Positions 16,007-25,802 are shown, numbered from the stretch's first letter. The stretch: 64,000 bases of DNA from Hyphomonas sp. Mor2 (GCF_001854405.1 NZ_CP017718.1:2046001-2110000), one strand, 5' to 3'. Notes: generated by a model not told the origin, from the letters alone. Translations and numbers: made by a program.

Positions 16007-17080
16007 ATGTCCGACACATCACTCATCGAATCCGAAGCGCTCGACGCGATTGCCGGCGCGCCTGACCTAGCGGCGCTCGACGCTGTACGTGTCGCCGAGC
16101 TTGGCAAGAAAGGCCGCGTCTCTGGTCTGATGAAGACCCTGGGCCAGATGAGCCCGGAAGAACGCCAGGAAATGGGCCCCAAGCTCAACGCGCTGAAAAA
16201 CCGCGTCGCGGATGCGGTCGAGGCGCGCAAGGCGACACTCGAAGACGAGGCGCTTGAAGCCCAACTCGCAACTGAAAAGCTCGACATGACCCTGCCGCCC
16301 AAGCCGGAACATGTCGGCGCGCTGCACCCGGTCATGCAAGTGTTTGAAGAAGTTGCGGCCATTTTCGGCGATATGGGCTTCGCCGTTGCTGAGGGGCCGG
16401 ACATTGAAGATGACTGGCACAATTTCACCGCGCTGAACTTCCCAGAAGGTCACCCGGCGCGCGAGACACACGACACGTTCTTCATGGAAGCGCCCGAAGG
16501 CGGCGCCCCGAAAGTGCTGCGTACGCATACCTCACCAGTCCAGATCCGGACCATGACCGAACAGAAGCCGCCGATCCGCATCATCGCGCCAGGCCGGGTC
16601 TATCGCAATGATTGGGACGCGACCCACACGCCAATGTTCCACCAGGTCGAAGGTCTGGTGATCGAAAAAGGCATCCATATGGGCCACCTCAAAGGCTGTC
16701 TGATCGATTTCGTGAAAGCCTTTTTCGAAGTCGATGAGGTCGAGGCCCGCTTCCGCCCGCACTTCTTCCCGTTCACTGAGCCGAGCGCTGAGATGGACGT
16801 GAAATATACCAAGAAGGGCGAGACGATTGAGATCGGCGCGGGCGACCGCTGGATGGAGATTCTCGGCTCTGGCATGGTGCACCCCAACGTGTTGCGCAAT
16901 TGCGGCATCGATCCGGATGAGTATCAGGGCTTTGCCTTCGGCATGGGGATCGACCGGCTGGCTATGCTGAAATATGGCATGCCGGATCTGCGCCCCTATT
17001 TCGAGGCGGATGCCGCCTGGACCCGTCATTACGGCTTCAAGCCTTGGCTGACCCCAAGTGTGAGCGGCGGACTGAGCTAG
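16007..17080 (+). CDS. pheS: Phenylalanyl-tRNA synthetase alpha subunit
   Basis: The catalytic class II subunit of the (alpha-beta)2 PheRS, 357 residues. An N-terminal coiled-coil arm (about residues 1-85) binds tRNA. The catalytic core has [17 protein letters not shown] motif 2 residues (TSPVQIRTM), [28 protein letters not shown] and the motif 3 helix [17 protein letters not shown]. It is preceded by a candidate attenuator and separated from pheT by two inserted genes, although pheS and pheT are usually adjacent. The next gene starts on the last base of the pheS stop codon. Confidence 0.96.
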   Translation: MSDTSLIESEALDAIAGAPDLAALDAVRVAELGKKGRVSGLMKTLGQMSPEERQEMGPKLNALKNRVADAVEARKATLEDEALEAQLATEKLDMTLPPKPEHVGALHPVMQVFEEVAAIFGDMGFAVAEGPDIEDDWHNFTALNFPEGHPARETHDTFFMEAPEGGAPKVLRTHTSPVQIRTMTEQKPPIRIIAPGRVYRNDWDATHTPMFHQVEGLVIEKGIHMGHLKGCLIDFVKAFFEVDEVEARFRPHFFPFTEPSAEMDVKYTKKGETIEIGAGDRWMEILGSGMVHPNVLRNCGIDPDEYQGFAFGMGIDRLAMLKYGMPDLRPYFEADAAWTRHYGFKPWLTPSVSGGLS

Positions 17081-17562
17081 TGACGAGCACGAACACGTAT
17101 CAAGGTCTGAAGACGTTCAAGTTCGGGGATGGTCCCGGACTCGCTGATCGTCTGGCCGCGCTTGTTGTGGCAGGCGTGAAGACCGGGACGTGTTCGGCGG
17201 CCGTGCACGGGCCTGATGCGGAGGTGGGCGAGCGACAGATCTGTCTGAACAGTGCCGATACGCCGGTTTGCGAGATTGAGACTGTGTCGATGCAGACCCT
17301 GCCTTTCGATGCCGTGACCCCTGAAATGGCGGCGCTGGAAGGCGAAGGCGACCTCTCCTATCGCTACTGGCGAGAGGCCCATATCGACTACTATAAGCGC
17401 GAAGGCACGTGGCAGCCGGACATGGACGTCATTTTTGAAGTCTTCCAGGTCACTCGCATCCTCGATGATACTTTCGCATCCCTCGCGGCAGACGCCGTCA
17501 TCGCCGAGCGCAAAGAAGCGTATGCTAACGGCTATCAAGCTTTGGGGGGACCAAATGGGTAA
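17080..17562 (+). CDS. ASCH domain protein
   Basis: A 160-residue protein with the ASCH (PUA-like) fold pattern: KFGDGPGLADRLAALVVAGV followed by KTGTCSA, a middle VCEIETVSMQTLPFDAV, and YRYWREAHIDYYKREG. ASCH proteins are suspected RNA-binding or RNA-modifying proteins, and one (YqfB) is an N4-acetylcytidine amidohydrolase. The start is GTG 17080, sharing one base with the pheS stop codon, so translation is probably coupled. A longer frame from 17044 lies inside pheS. Its place between the two PheRS subunits suggests a translation-related role, but this is inference. Confidence 0.75.
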   Translation: MTSTNTYQGLKTFKFGDGPGLADRLAALVVAGVKTGTCSAAVHGPDAEVGERQICLNSADTPVCEIETVSMQTLPFDAVTPEMAALEGEGDLSYRYWREAHIDYYKREGTWQPDMDVIFEVFQVTRILDDTFASLAADAVIAERKEAYANGYQALGGPNG

Positions 17563-18172
17563 CGGAAATAGAGTCGAATTCCTGGTCGCGATCTGCGCGC
17601 TGATAGCTTCAGCCATGGCGGTTTACATGGCCTGGGATCAGGGCCGTGTGATGCGGGCACAGCAGCATGGTGCGGCGTTCCCGGTCCTTCAGATCGACGG
17701 CTATGTCAGCCAGCGCGGCGAGACGACGGCCGTCGGAATCGATATCCGCAATAGCGGGGTCGGGCCGGCCTTGATTGAGTCTGCCGAGTTTTTCGTCGGC
17801 GACGAGAAAGCTCGGCCGTTCAGCCGCGATGTCACCTCGCTTCCGGATGGATTTGAATTGTCCTGGTCAGCGATTGTTGGCCGGGCCCTGGCCCCAGGCG
17901 ACAAGGTCACGCCCATCGATATGGTTTGGCCAGCAGGGATTCTGGAGACTGAGGATGTGCGAAACATCAGCGAGGAATCGCAGACCTGGCGTCTGGAAAT
18001 CTGTTACTGCTCGGTCTTCGAGCGCTGTTGGAAAACCCAGAGGATCGGCCGCTCCAGAGCCGAACCTGTCGAAAAATGTGAGCGCCAGGAGACCGACCTG
18101 TTCGAACAGCTCGGCCTGGAAAACTTGCAATCCGAACTTGAAGCCCTGCCAGATCAAGAGGCATCCGAATGA
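17555..18172 (+). CDS. Single-TM hypothetical protein between pheS and pheT
   Basis: A 205-residue protein with one N-terminal membrane segment (EFLVAICALIASAMAVYMAW, about residues 8-27). A soluble domain of unrecognised fold follows, with phrases such as IDIRNSGVGPALIESAEFF and CYCSVFERCW. The pattern of a signal anchor plus an immunoglobulin-like beta domain is seen in many uncharacterised proteins. ATG 17555 overlaps the ASCH gene by 8 bp and has GGGGGGA upstream; its stop overlaps the pheT start by 4 bp. It is therefore co-translated with PheRS. The function is unknown. Confidence 0.7.
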   Translation: MGNGNRVEFLVAICALIASAMAVYMAWDQGRVMRAQQHGAAFPVLQIDGYVSQRGETTAVGIDIRNSGVGPALIESAEFFVGDEKARPFSRDVTSLPDGFELSWSAIVGRALAPGDKVTPIDMVWPAGILETEDVRNISEESQTWRLEICYCSVFERCWKTQRIGRSRAEPVEKCERQETDLFEQLGLENLQSELEALPDQEASE

Positions 18173-20562
18173 AATTCCCACTCTCCTGGTTGAAAGACTA
18201 TCTCGCGACCACGGCCTCCTTGGATGAGCTGTTGGGTTACATGCTGAAAGCGGGCCTCGAAGTCGAAGAGGTCGAGAATCCTGCCGAGGACCTGAAGGCC
18301 TTCACGGTGTGCAAGGTCACCGATGCGCAACCACATCCCGATGCCGACAAGCTGCGGGTCTGCACCGTCGATACCGTGGATGGTGAGAAGCAGATCGTCT
18401 GCGGCGCGCCCAATGCCCGCGCGGGCATGACGGCAATCTACGCCCCGCTTGGCTCCTACATTCCTGGTCTCGATTTCAGTCTCGACAAGAAGCCTCGCAA
18501 GATCCGCGGCGTCGAAAGCCATGGCATGATGTGTTCTACCAAAGAGCTAAATGCCGGCGAGGACCATGACGGCATCGCTGATCTGGACGAGTCCATCACG
18601 CTTGGAACACCTGCTGCCGATGCGCTCGGCCTGAATGATCCGGTGATCGATTTTGAAGTGACCCCGAATCGTCCGGACTGGCTCGGCGTCAAAGGCATTG
18701 CCCGCGACCTGGCTGCGGCAGGCGCTGGCGGGTTCATCGATGACCCGGCCCGCAAGGTCAGTGGTTCGTATGACTGCCCGATCGAAATTGAACTCGACAA
18801 TCCGGACGCCTGCCCGGTTTTCGCAGGCGCGCTGGTGCGCGGCGTCAAGAATGGCCCTTCTCCTGACTGGATGCAGGCCCGACTGAAAGCGGTCGGCATC
18901 ACGCCAAAATCGCTACTCGTCGATATCACCAATTATATCTCGCTCGACCGCGCGCGCCCCCTGCACGCTTATGATGCCGCCAAGCTGACCGGCGCCATCT
19001 GCGCCCGGCTGGGCCGCAAGGGTGAAGAATGCGCGGCGCTGGACGGCAAGACTTACCCCGTCACGTCGGACATGTGCGTCATCGCTGATGAAAGCGGCGT
19101 GATCGGCCTGGGCGGCGTCATGGGCGGCGAGAGCACAGCAGTTTCTGAAGAGACCACTGACGTATTCATCGAAAGCGCCTGGTTCGACCCGCTGCGGACG
19201 GCGCGCACTGGCCGCTCCACGGGCATCATCTCTGATGCGCGCTATCGCTTCGAGCGCGGCGTTGACCCTGAGTCCTGCGTCGAAGGCGTTCACCTGGCGC
19301 TGCGCCTGATCACCGAGTATGGCGGTGGCACAGCGTCGAAGGTGCGTGTCGCGGGTGAAGCGCCGCGCCGCGAGACCCCGATTGAATTCTTCAAGCGCGA
19401 TGTCGCTCGCCTGACGGGGCTGGACATCAAACCGGCCAATATGAAAAAGACGATCAAGGCGCTCGGATTTGCGATTGAGGATACTGGCGAGACCTGGCTC
19501 CTCACCGTCCCCAGCTGGCGCTTTGATATGGAGCAAAGCGCCGATATTGTTGAGGAAATTGCGCGGCTTGAAGGTTTTGATGCCCTGCCCACGCTGTCTC
19601 TGCCGGCGCCGCAAGGCGGTAAACGCGTGGTCACGACCCCGATCCAGGACCGGATCAGAACGGCGCGGCGCACATTGGCTTCGCGCGGTTTCCTGGAAAC
19701 CGTGACCTGGAGTTTCATGCCAAAGGCCCACGCCGCCCTGTTCGGTGGGGGGGAGGACGCGCTGACCGTCGCTAATCCGGTGGCCAGTGAACTCAATCAG
19801 ATGCGCCCGAGCATTCTCGGCAATCTCGCCAGCGCGGTTCAACGCGGCGCTGATCATGGCGAGCGCAGCCTGCGCCTGTTCGAGGCTGGACCGATCTATC
19901 TCGGCGATGGACCCAAGGATCAGCGCTCCGTCATTGCGGGCCTGGTACGCCCACACAAGGCCCGTCACTGGCAAGGCAGCGAGGCTTATGATGTGTACGC
20001 GGCCAAGGCCGACCTGTTCGCCGTGCTGGAATCCCTCGGGCAGCCCCCTGCTCGCTTCCAGGTGGGAGAGCCGCGCCAGCCGCATTGGCACCCAGGACAA
20101 GCTGCGAGCCTGAAACTCGGCCCGAAAGTCACTGTCGCTCATTTCGGCGCCCTCCACCCGCGCGTGCTGAAGGCACTGGATGTCGAAGGCCCGGTCTTCG
20201 CGTTTGAGCTCAATCTCAATGCTCTGCCACAAATGAAAGCCAAGACGACCAAGACCAAGCCGGTTCTGGACAAGGCAGACCTGACCCCAGTCCGGCGGGA
20301 TTTCGCCTTCGTGGTGTCGGAGGACACCGCCGCGGGCGATATCGTCAAAGCCGCAACCGGCGCCGACAAGGCTCTGATCTCAGCTGTCGATGTCTTCGAC
20401 GTCTATCAGGGTCAGGGCATTGAGCCCGGACAGAAATCCATCGCCGTCGAAGTGACGCTTCAGCCACGTGGCGAGACCCTGAAAGATCAGGACATTGAGG
20501 CGATCTCCGAGAAAATTATCGCGGCCGTCGCCAAATCCACAGGTGGTGTGCTACGGGGATAG
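18169..20562 (+). CDS. pheT: Phenylalanyl-tRNA synthetase beta subunit
   Basis: A 797-residue partner of PheS that carries the editing site and recognises tRNA-Phe. In order: an EMAP/tRNA-binding domain (about 40-150, CKVTDAQPHPDADKLRVC), B3/B4 editing domain (about 210-390, with RYRFERGVDPES), B5 domain (about 400-470), inactive class II core-like domains, and a C-terminal ferredoxin-fold anticodon-binding domain (from about 705, DLTPVRRDFAFVV). ATG 18169 overlaps the preceding stop codon as ATGA. It is followed after 24 bp by an ion-channel gene on the same strand. Confidence 0.96.
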   Translation: MKFPLSWLKDYLATTASLDELLGYMLKAGLEVEEVENPAEDLKAFTVCKVTDAQPHPDADKLRVCTVDTVDGEKQIVCGAPNARAGMTAIYAPLGSYIPGLDFSLDKKPRKIRGVESHGMMCSTKELNAGEDHDGIADLDESITLGTPAADALGLNDPVIDFEVTPNRPDWLGVKGIARDLAAAGAGGFIDDPARKVSGSYDCPIEIELDNPDACPVFAGALVRGVKNGPSPDWMQARLKAVGITPKSLLVDITNYISLDRARPLHAYDAAKLTGAICARLGRKGEECAALDGKTYPVTSDMCVIADESGVIGLGGVMGGESTAVSEETTDVFIESAWFDPLRTARTGRSTGIISDARYRFERGVDPESCVEGVHLALRLITEYGGGTASKVRVAGEAPRRETPIEFFKRDVARLTGLDIKPANMKKTIKALGFAIEDTGETWLLTVPSWRFDMEQSADIVEEIARLEGFDALPTLSLPAPQGGKRVVTTPIQDRIRTARRTLASRGFLETVTWSFMPKAHAALFGGGEDALTVANPVASELNQMRPSILGNLASAVQRGADHGERSLRLFEAGPIYLGDGPKDQRSVIAGLVRPHKARHWQGSEAYDVYAAKADLFAVLESLGQPPARFQVGEPRQPHWHPGQAASLKLGPKVTVAHFGALHPRVLKALDVEGPVFAFELNLNALPQMKAKTTKTKPVLDKADLTPVRRDFAFVVSEDTAAGDIVKAATGADKALISAVDVFDVYQGQGIEPGQKSIAVEVTLQPRGETLKDQDIEAISEKIIAAVAKSTGGVLRG

Positions 20563-20586
20563 TCAGTTCAAGGGGGAAAGGTTCGT

Positions 20587-21507
20587 ATGACCACGCATCA
20601 CGTCGTCACCAGAATCGGCCTGCGCCACAGGCTCTATAGCCAGCTTGAACCGGAAGCCACCGGCAAGTCCGGCCTGTCTGCTCTGAATATTCTGATCATT
20701 GGCCTGGTATTGCTGAGCTTTCTCGCCCTGGCGCTGGAAACCGAAGAGACGATCGGTCCGATGTGGCGGACAGGGATCGATTACCTGAACATCGCCATCG
20801 TCTCGATCTTTGCGGTCGAGTATCTCGCCCGGCTCTGGGTGGCAGGCGAAGACCCGCGCTACAAGGGGGTCGTCGGGCGTCTGAGATACATGACGACGCC
20901 GTATGCGATTGCCGATCTGATTGCCTTCCTGCCGGAGCTGCTATGGATCCTGCTGGTTCCAGCTGGCGTCGGAGATGAAGTGCTGATCGTGCTACGCGCG
21001 CTTCGCCTGGCGCGTCTGGTCAAACTGGCGCGCTTTGTCCCGGCTTTTGACGTGCTCGGCGCGACGGTCGAGCGCGCCGGGACCCAGCTTCTGACCACGC
21101 TCGCCATGGCCCTGGCGCTGGTCTATGTCTCCGCCGTGGCGCTGTACTTCCTGGAAGGTGTCGGCCCGAATGCGCGAGAGGAATTTGCTTCTATCCCGCG
21201 GGCCCTGTGGTGGGCCATGGCGACGCTGACCACGGTCGGCTATGGCGACGTTTATCCGATCACGCCAATGGGCAAGATTTTCGCCTCGATCATTGCGCTG
21301 GCCGGGATTGGCGTGGTCGCCCTGCCCGCAGGTGTCTTTGCCAGTGCCTTTTCCGATGAACTGCGCGAACGCGAGATCCGCAAGCTGAAGGAGCGCGTCG
21401 GAGAGGTAGAATCTGAAAATATCGAGCTTGAAGCCGAACTCGAGCATGAACACGAAAAGGCTACTGGCGAAGCCCCGTCACGTGATGAGGACCCAACGGG
21501 TTTCTAG
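20587..21507 (+). CDS. Voltage-gated potassium channel family protein
   Basis: A 306-residue six-TM channel subunit. Segments S1-S4 lie at about residues 33-50, 66-82, 97-117 and 125-145; S4 carries arginines every third position (LRALRLARLVKLARF), i.e. a voltage sensor. The pore helix is followed by the K+ selectivity filter TTVGYGD at residues 215-221, then S6. A C-terminal coiled coil (residues ~258-290, ELREREIRKLKERVGEVESE) probably drives tetramer assembly. The gene is 24 bp after pheT; it may be read through from the translation operon, although its function is unrelated. Confidence 0.9.
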   Translation: MTTHHVVTRIGLRHRLYSQLEPEATGKSGLSALNILIIGLVLLSFLALALETEETIGPMWRTGIDYLNIAIVSIFAVEYLARLWVAGEDPRYKGVVGRLRYMTTPYAIADLIAFLPELLWILLVPAGVGDEVLIVLRALRLARLVKLARFVPAFDVLGATVERAGTQLLTTLAMALALVYVSAVALYFLEGVGPNAREEFASIPRALWWAMATLTTVGYGDVYPITPMGKIFASIIALAGIGVVALPAGVFASAFSDELREREIRKLKERVGEVESENIELEAELEHEHEKATGEAPSRDEDPTGF

Positions 21508-23357
21508 GAAACGAGTTTGAGCCGACGCGGCGTTTCCTGCACCAGACGCGGTTTGCCCAGCCAGTATCCCTGAATCGTATCCGCCCCGAGCAAGGCGATG
21601 CGCCGCGCGGCTTGCTCTGTCTCGATCCCTTCCACGCAGGATTCCAGCCCCAGCTGCTTGGCTAGACGAATGGCGGCGAGCAGGATGCTCTTACTATGCG
21701 TACTCTTGTCGGACTTGCGCACAAAGCTCTGGTCGATCTTGAGCTTGTCGAGCGGCAGCGTGTCGAGCATTGAGAGCGACGAGTAGCCGGTCCCGAAATC
21801 GTCGAGGGCGATCGAAAATCCGAGGTCACGCGCCTGCTTCAGGATCGCCACGTTGCGCTCCACATTCCGGAATGCAACCTCTTCGGTAATCTCGATTGTG
21901 ATCGCATGCGGGCGCACCTCGTGGCGCTCGAGAATACGCAGCAGGGATTCAAGGAAATCTGACGCGACGAGCTGAGCTGGTGACACATTGATGGCAAGAC
22001 GTTCATGGGTCAGGTTCAGGCATGACAGGGCCTCATCCAGGGTCACCCAGAGGATTTCGTTGAGCAAACCCAGCTTCTCGGCAATCGGAATGAAGTCCTT
22101 GGGGCTCGGGTCGCGCTCAAAGCCGCTATTGATCCAGCGGGTCAGCAATTCATAGGCGACTGTGTCGAGCGTATTGGCATTTGCGATCGGTTGCACTGCG
22201 GCTCTGATCTGTCCGTTCTTGATCGCCGATTTCAGCTCGATTTCGAGCGTCGAACTGGCGATCGCATCATTGTCCACGAGGGGGTTGAATTTCGCCCAGT
22301 GCGTGTTGGAGCTTTTGGCGCGGCGCATGGCTGTATCGGCCGCGCGCAGCAATCCAGACAGAGATTGTTCCACGGTCTGGCCATGAGCATAGCCGATCGA
22401 GGCTCCGATCGGGATCATACCGGATTCCCAGCGCATGTCCTGAGTGATGTGTGCATGCAGTGTTTCGATATGCGCGTCGGTTGTCTCTTCGCAAGCCTCG
22501 GCGTCAAACAGAACCGCAAACTCGTCTCCGCCCAGGCGCGCACTCATCTCCACATGCGGGACATCACCGATGCGCTGGGCGACTTTGCACAGGACCTGGT
22601 CACCGACTGCGTGTCCATACTGATCGTTCAATGGCTTGAAGTGATTCAAGTCGATGAACACGATGCAGATTTCGGAACGGTTCGGCCAGAGGGCACGCAG
22701 CTTGTCCATAAACGCTCTTCGGTTCATCAGACCCGTCAGGCCATCCGTGGCGGCCAGTTGCTCGGTTTCTGCGACGAGATCGAACAGATTCTGGTCGGCC
22801 CGCTGGCGCGAAAAAGCAACCGCCGCGAAGACACAAAGAGAAAAGGCCGACAACGCCGCGACGACAAGATTGAAAATGAACTGGTCGCGCGTCGTCCACT
22901 CAACGGCCAGATGCAGGCTGGCAAACAGGTCCACATAAACGAACACACAGACAAACTGAATCGGCGCCAGAAACAGAAGGCGCTTCACGTCCAGCGTCAT
23001 CGCAAAGAACAAAGGCACGAGCAGGATGACGGGAATATCAAACGCGCGGGAATTTCCCATCATACCGTCGCCGAAATTCTTGAACCAGAACACGGCAAAC
23101 ATGGCCATACAGCCATTACAGAGTACTGATTGGACGTGGAAGTTGCGATGCGCGCTGAGCAACATCGCACCCATTATGACCGCATAAGACGGGATCACGA
23201 CGCGCACCAGCCAGGTGTCCTTGCCGCTCATGAAATAGAGCGTGTACACAAATGCGGCGAAGCACAGCCCCAAAATGCCGACCCAGTATGCGTGCATTCT
23301 GGTCCGCTCGGACATGTCGAGCTGAGTCGCCTTGAATTGTGATCTTCCCGCAGACAT
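21504..23357 (-). CDS. Membrane GGDEF-EAL cyclic-di-GMP protein
   Basis: A 617-residue protein with about six N-terminal TM segments (to residue ~195). A GGDEF domain follows with an intact GGDEF motif at residues 276-280 after GLTGLMNRRAF, then an EAL domain. No RxxD inhibitory site precedes GGDEF. The EAL motif reads ELL (AYELLTRW), keeping the metal-ligand Glu; INVSPAQL, LDDFGTGYSS, KIDQSFV, VEGIET and QGYWLGKP are all present. Both activities are therefore possible. The start at 23357 is the longest ATG; internal ATGs at 23315 and 23297 cannot be excluded. It converges on the channel gene with a 4-bp overlap. Confidence 0.9.
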   Translation of the reverse strand: MSAGRSQFKATQLDMSERTRMHAYWVGILGLCFAAFVYTLYFMSGKDTWLVRVVIPSYAVIMGAMLLSAHRNFHVQSVLCNGCMAMFAVFWFKNFGDGMMGNSRAFDIPVILLVPLFFAMTLDVKRLLFLAPIQFVCVFVYVDLFASLHLAVEWTTRDQFIFNLVVAALSAFSLCVFAAVAFSRQRADQNLFDLVAETEQLAATDGLTGLMNRRAFMDKLRALWPNRSEICIVFIDLNHFKPLNDQYGHAVGDQVLCKVAQRIGDVPHVEMSARLGGDEFAVLFDAEACEETTDAHIETLHAHITQDMRWESGMIPIGASIGYAHGQTVEQSLSGLLRAADTAMRRAKSSNTHWAKFNPLVDNDAIASSTLEIELKSAIKNGQIRAAVQPIANANTLDTVAYELLTRWINSGFERDPSPKDFIPIAEKLGLLNEILWVTLDEALSCLNLTHERLAINVSPAQLVASDFLESLLRILERHEVRPHAITIEITEEVAFRNVERNVAILKQARDLGFSIALDDFGTGYSSLSMLDTLPLDKLKIDQSFVRKSDKSTHSKSILLAAIRLAKQLGLESCVEGIETEQAARRIALLGADTIQGYWLGKPRLVQETPRRLKLVS

Positions 23358-23464
23358 TCGAAAGGCGTAGCAGGTTTGGATAAAAATCTACTTCTACTCG
23401 ATTATCGAAATAATCTCGCCAGAGTAGCAATTCGTTATGTTTTTCAATCGCCTGCGGGCGCGGC

Positions 23465-24637
23465 CTAATTCACAGGCGCGGTGTCCAGTTGCAGCCAATC
23501 TTTCGCGGGCAGTCCGTAGACCATGTCCATGACTTCGAATTGCACGCCAACCGGTTTACGGGAGTTTGAGTTCCACAAGGCAACCACGCCGGCATTGCGC
23601 TCCGGATCGAAAAGAACCAGAGAACGATACCCGTCGACCGCGCCGCGATGACCGACCACGCGATAACCGGGCTGGCCATACTTGTAGACCCGCCACCCCA
23701 GCGCATAACGGGCGTCACGCAGATGACCGCCATAGCGCCGGCTCATACTTGATTGCTCTCGTCGTGTATAAACCCGCGGTGTGTGCAGCTCGGTCAACGT
23801 ATCCGGTGACAGAACGTCCGGTTCCAGTCCCATCTGGGCCCGGGCGAACTGGGCGAGATCACGGATCGATCCGTTGACCCCACCGGCCGCAGGAACACGG
23901 TAATAGGACCGGTTCACAGTGCGACGTACAGGTTTTGGGTCAACGCGGCGTTTGCGATGCGGTTCCGCCCAGGAATAGGAGGCGCGCAAGGCTTCGAGAC
24001 CATAGCTCGCGTCGCGCATGCCCAGGGGTTGAAACAGCTCAAGCCGAACGACTTCCTCGAAATCGATGCCACGAACCGAGGACACGACCTCGGCAATCGC
24101 GTCAAACGCGACGTTCTGATAGGTATGGCACTCCCCCACCACACAGGTGCGTTTCAGCTTTCCCAGCGCCTTTCGGATCTGTGCAGGGTCGCCGCCATCT
24201 TCCAGCCGCGTGTCATAGGCATTGGGGACGATCCCAATCTGATGCGACAACAAATCGTCGAGCGTGCCGACTTTCTCTCCGCCCAAGGGTAATCTCAGCG
24301 TTGTGCTGAATTTGGAGATTGTATCGGACAGGGCGAGCTGGCCCTCCTGAACCATTTTCCCGACCGTAGTCGAGGCGACGCCTTTGGAAAGTGAGGCCCA
24401 GCGAAACACCGTCTGATCGGTGACCGGATCGCCATCGAAACGGGTGACGCCATAGCCCCGCGCAAAGCTGATTTCGCCATCTTCGATGACGGCCACTGCC
24501 AGGCCGACAATCTCGTCCTCTGCGGCCAATCGGGTCAGCCGCTCATCCAGGACATCGTAATCCACCGGCGCGGCCATGGCCGCCACGGCAAACGTCAAGG
24601 CTGTCAGAATCACACCTAAGAGGCGAACTGCGAACAT
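23465..24637 (-). CDS. Serine hydrolase, beta-lactamase (class C)/PBP-like
   Basis: A 390-residue exported protein of the S12/beta-lactamase-related family. The signal peptide is AVRLLGVILTALTFAVAAMA. The nucleophile motif SLSK lies near residue 83 (RWASLSKGVASTTVG), YQN serves as the YxN motif, and HRGAVDGYRS stands for the KTG-like strand. Such proteins act as esterases, D-amino-acid peptidases or beta-lactamases, so resistance activity cannot be claimed. It lies 9 bp downstream of a D,D-carboxypeptidase gene on the same strand, which favours a role in peptidoglycan. Confidence 0.85.
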   Translation of the reverse strand: MFAVRLLGVILTALTFAVAAMAAPVDYDVLDERLTRLAAEDEIVGLAVAVIEDGEISFARGYGVTRFDGDPVTDQTVFRWASLSKGVASTTVGKMVQEGQLALSDTISKFSTTLRLPLGGEKVGTLDDLLSHQIGIVPNAYDTRLEDGGDPAQIRKALGKLKRTCVVGECHTYQNVAFDAIAEVVSSVRGIDFEEVVRLELFQPLGMRDASYGLEALRASYSWAEPHRKRRVDPKPVRRTVNRSYYRVPAAGGVNGSIRDLAQFARAQMGLEPDVLSPDTLTELHTPRVYTRREQSSMSRRYGGHLRDARYALGWRVYKYGQPGYRVVGHRGAVDGYRSLVLFDPERNAGVVALWNSNSRKPVGVQFEVMDMVYGLPAKDWLQLDTAPVN

Positions 24638-24646
24638 GGCCGCCTC

Positions 24647-25621
24647 CTAGTCTTGCTTGGAGCCTTCATCTCCTTCGGCGACGACCCCTGTCTCGCCGAA
24701 AATGCGCCCATTGAGAACCGGCATGGCGGCACCATCCGGATCGACGGGCGGCTGGATATCGCTGAATGTCATCCGCATCCGCAATTCAGGCGCGACGTCT
24801 TCCTGTTCGAAACTCTTATACGCAGCCTCGATCAGATCAGAGACGTGCTGATCACGAGAACGGGCCGTCGAGCCACCAAACATGATCGCGACGACGCGAC
24901 GTCCGCGACGCTTGGCGCTGGCCATCAGATTGAAACCGGAAGAGCGGGTATAGCCGGTCTTGATCCCGTCAACACCGACAACCTTTCCGATCAGCTTGTT
25001 GTGATTGCGATAATTGGCGCGGCCCCAGCTGAACTTGGTATTGGCGAAATAGCCATAATAGTCGGCATGATCCTCCAGCAGACGTTCCGCCAGAACGGAC
25101 ATGTCTCGGGCCGTCGAAAGCTGCTGCGAATTGGGCAGACCGGAGGCGTTCTTGAACGTCGTGTTCTCCATGCCCATGGCGATGGCTTTGGCCGTCATCA
25201 GCGTCGCGAAACGCTCTTCGCTGCCACCGAGGCGTTCGGCAACCACGACTGCGACATCATTCGCGGATTTGGTGATCAGGGCGTTGATCGCATCCTTAGT
25301 GGTAATTGTGCTCCCGGCCCGCAAGCGCAACGAGGACGGTGGCTGACTGGCCGCCGCTCGCGAGACCGGTAGGCGTTCATAGAGTTTGACTTCACCGCTC
25401 TTCATCGCGTCGAACAGCATGTACAGCGTCATCGCCTTGGTCAGCGAGGCTGGGTATCTCGGTGCGTCAGCGTGGCGGGCATGCAGGACCTGATCTGTTT
25501 CCAGATCGATCACGATGGAAGCATACTTCTCGGCAGAGGCGGTTGGCACGTTTCCAATGGCCAGAATTGTCCCGGCGGCCAGAACGGCTTTGATCGAAAA
25601 CGTAGAAAAACCAACGGCCAT
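24647..25621 (-). CDS. D-alanyl-D-alanine carboxypeptidase (S11 family)
   Basis: A 324-residue penicillin-binding protein of the PBP5/6 type that trims the terminal D-Ala of periplasmic stem peptides. The signal peptide ends near VPTASA. The motifs are SLTK (about residue 59), SAN (about 118) and KTGYT (about 220). The tail (EGDEGSKQD) lacks the amphipathic anchor of PBP5, so it may be soluble or act in a complex. ATG 25621 has GAGGAGACC upstream. It is the first gene of a two-gene unit with the class C-like serine hydrolase, divergent from the phasin gene. Confidence 0.92.
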   Translation of the reverse strand: MAVGFSTFSIKAVLAAGTILAIGNVPTASAEKYASIVIDLETDQVLHARHADAPRYPASLTKAMTLYMLFDAMKSGEVKLYERLPVSRAAASQPPSSLRLRAGSTITTKDAINALITKSANDVAVVVAERLGGSEERFATLMTAKAIAMGMENTTFKNASGLPNSQQLSTARDMSVLAERLLEDHADYYGYFANTKFSWGRANYRNHNKLIGKVVGVDGIKTGYTRSSGFNLMASAKRRGRRVVAIMFGGSTARSRDQHVSDLIEAAYKSFEQEDVAPELRMRMTFSDIQPPVDPDGAAMPVLNGRIFGETGVVAEGDEGSKQD

Positions 25622-25725
25622 GCACGGGTCTCCTCAAGAGCTTTCCCCGGCATCCCGGGAAGACAGTAGGATCAGTTCATAAGGTTAGCTAGAGGTAAAT
25701 GCACATGGCTTTTCTGTTAGGATTC

Positions 25726-25769
25726 TTGCAGATTCCGTTACCGCATTCCTAATTTTGTGCACTGCACAA
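25726..25769 (+). promoter_or_regulatory. Phasin promoter with PhaR-like operator
   Basis: A -35-like TTGCAG (25726-25731) and a -10-like TAATTT (25750-25755) are 18 bp apart. The perfect palindrome TTGTGCA-C-TGCACAA (25755-25769) covers the expected transcription start, and another TTGC-rich stretch follows. PhaR repressors of alphaproteobacteria bind TGCA-rich sites in front of phasin genes (established); assignment to PhaR here is inference because phaR is not in the window. Confidence 0.55.
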
Positions 25770-25802
25770 TTTTTTGTTGCATTTGCGAGATCTGGAGCCT
25801 AT

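Noticed and set aside
21504..23357. EAL domain considered inactive because the motif reads ELL
   Set aside because: The metal-binding Glu and the other signature residues (DDFGTGYSS, KID, QGY) are present, so loss of activity cannot be claimed.
23465..24637. Antibiotic-resistance beta-lactamase
   Set aside because: SxxK and YxN are shared with esterases and peptidases; the pairing with a D,D-carboxypeptidase gene favours a wall-related role.
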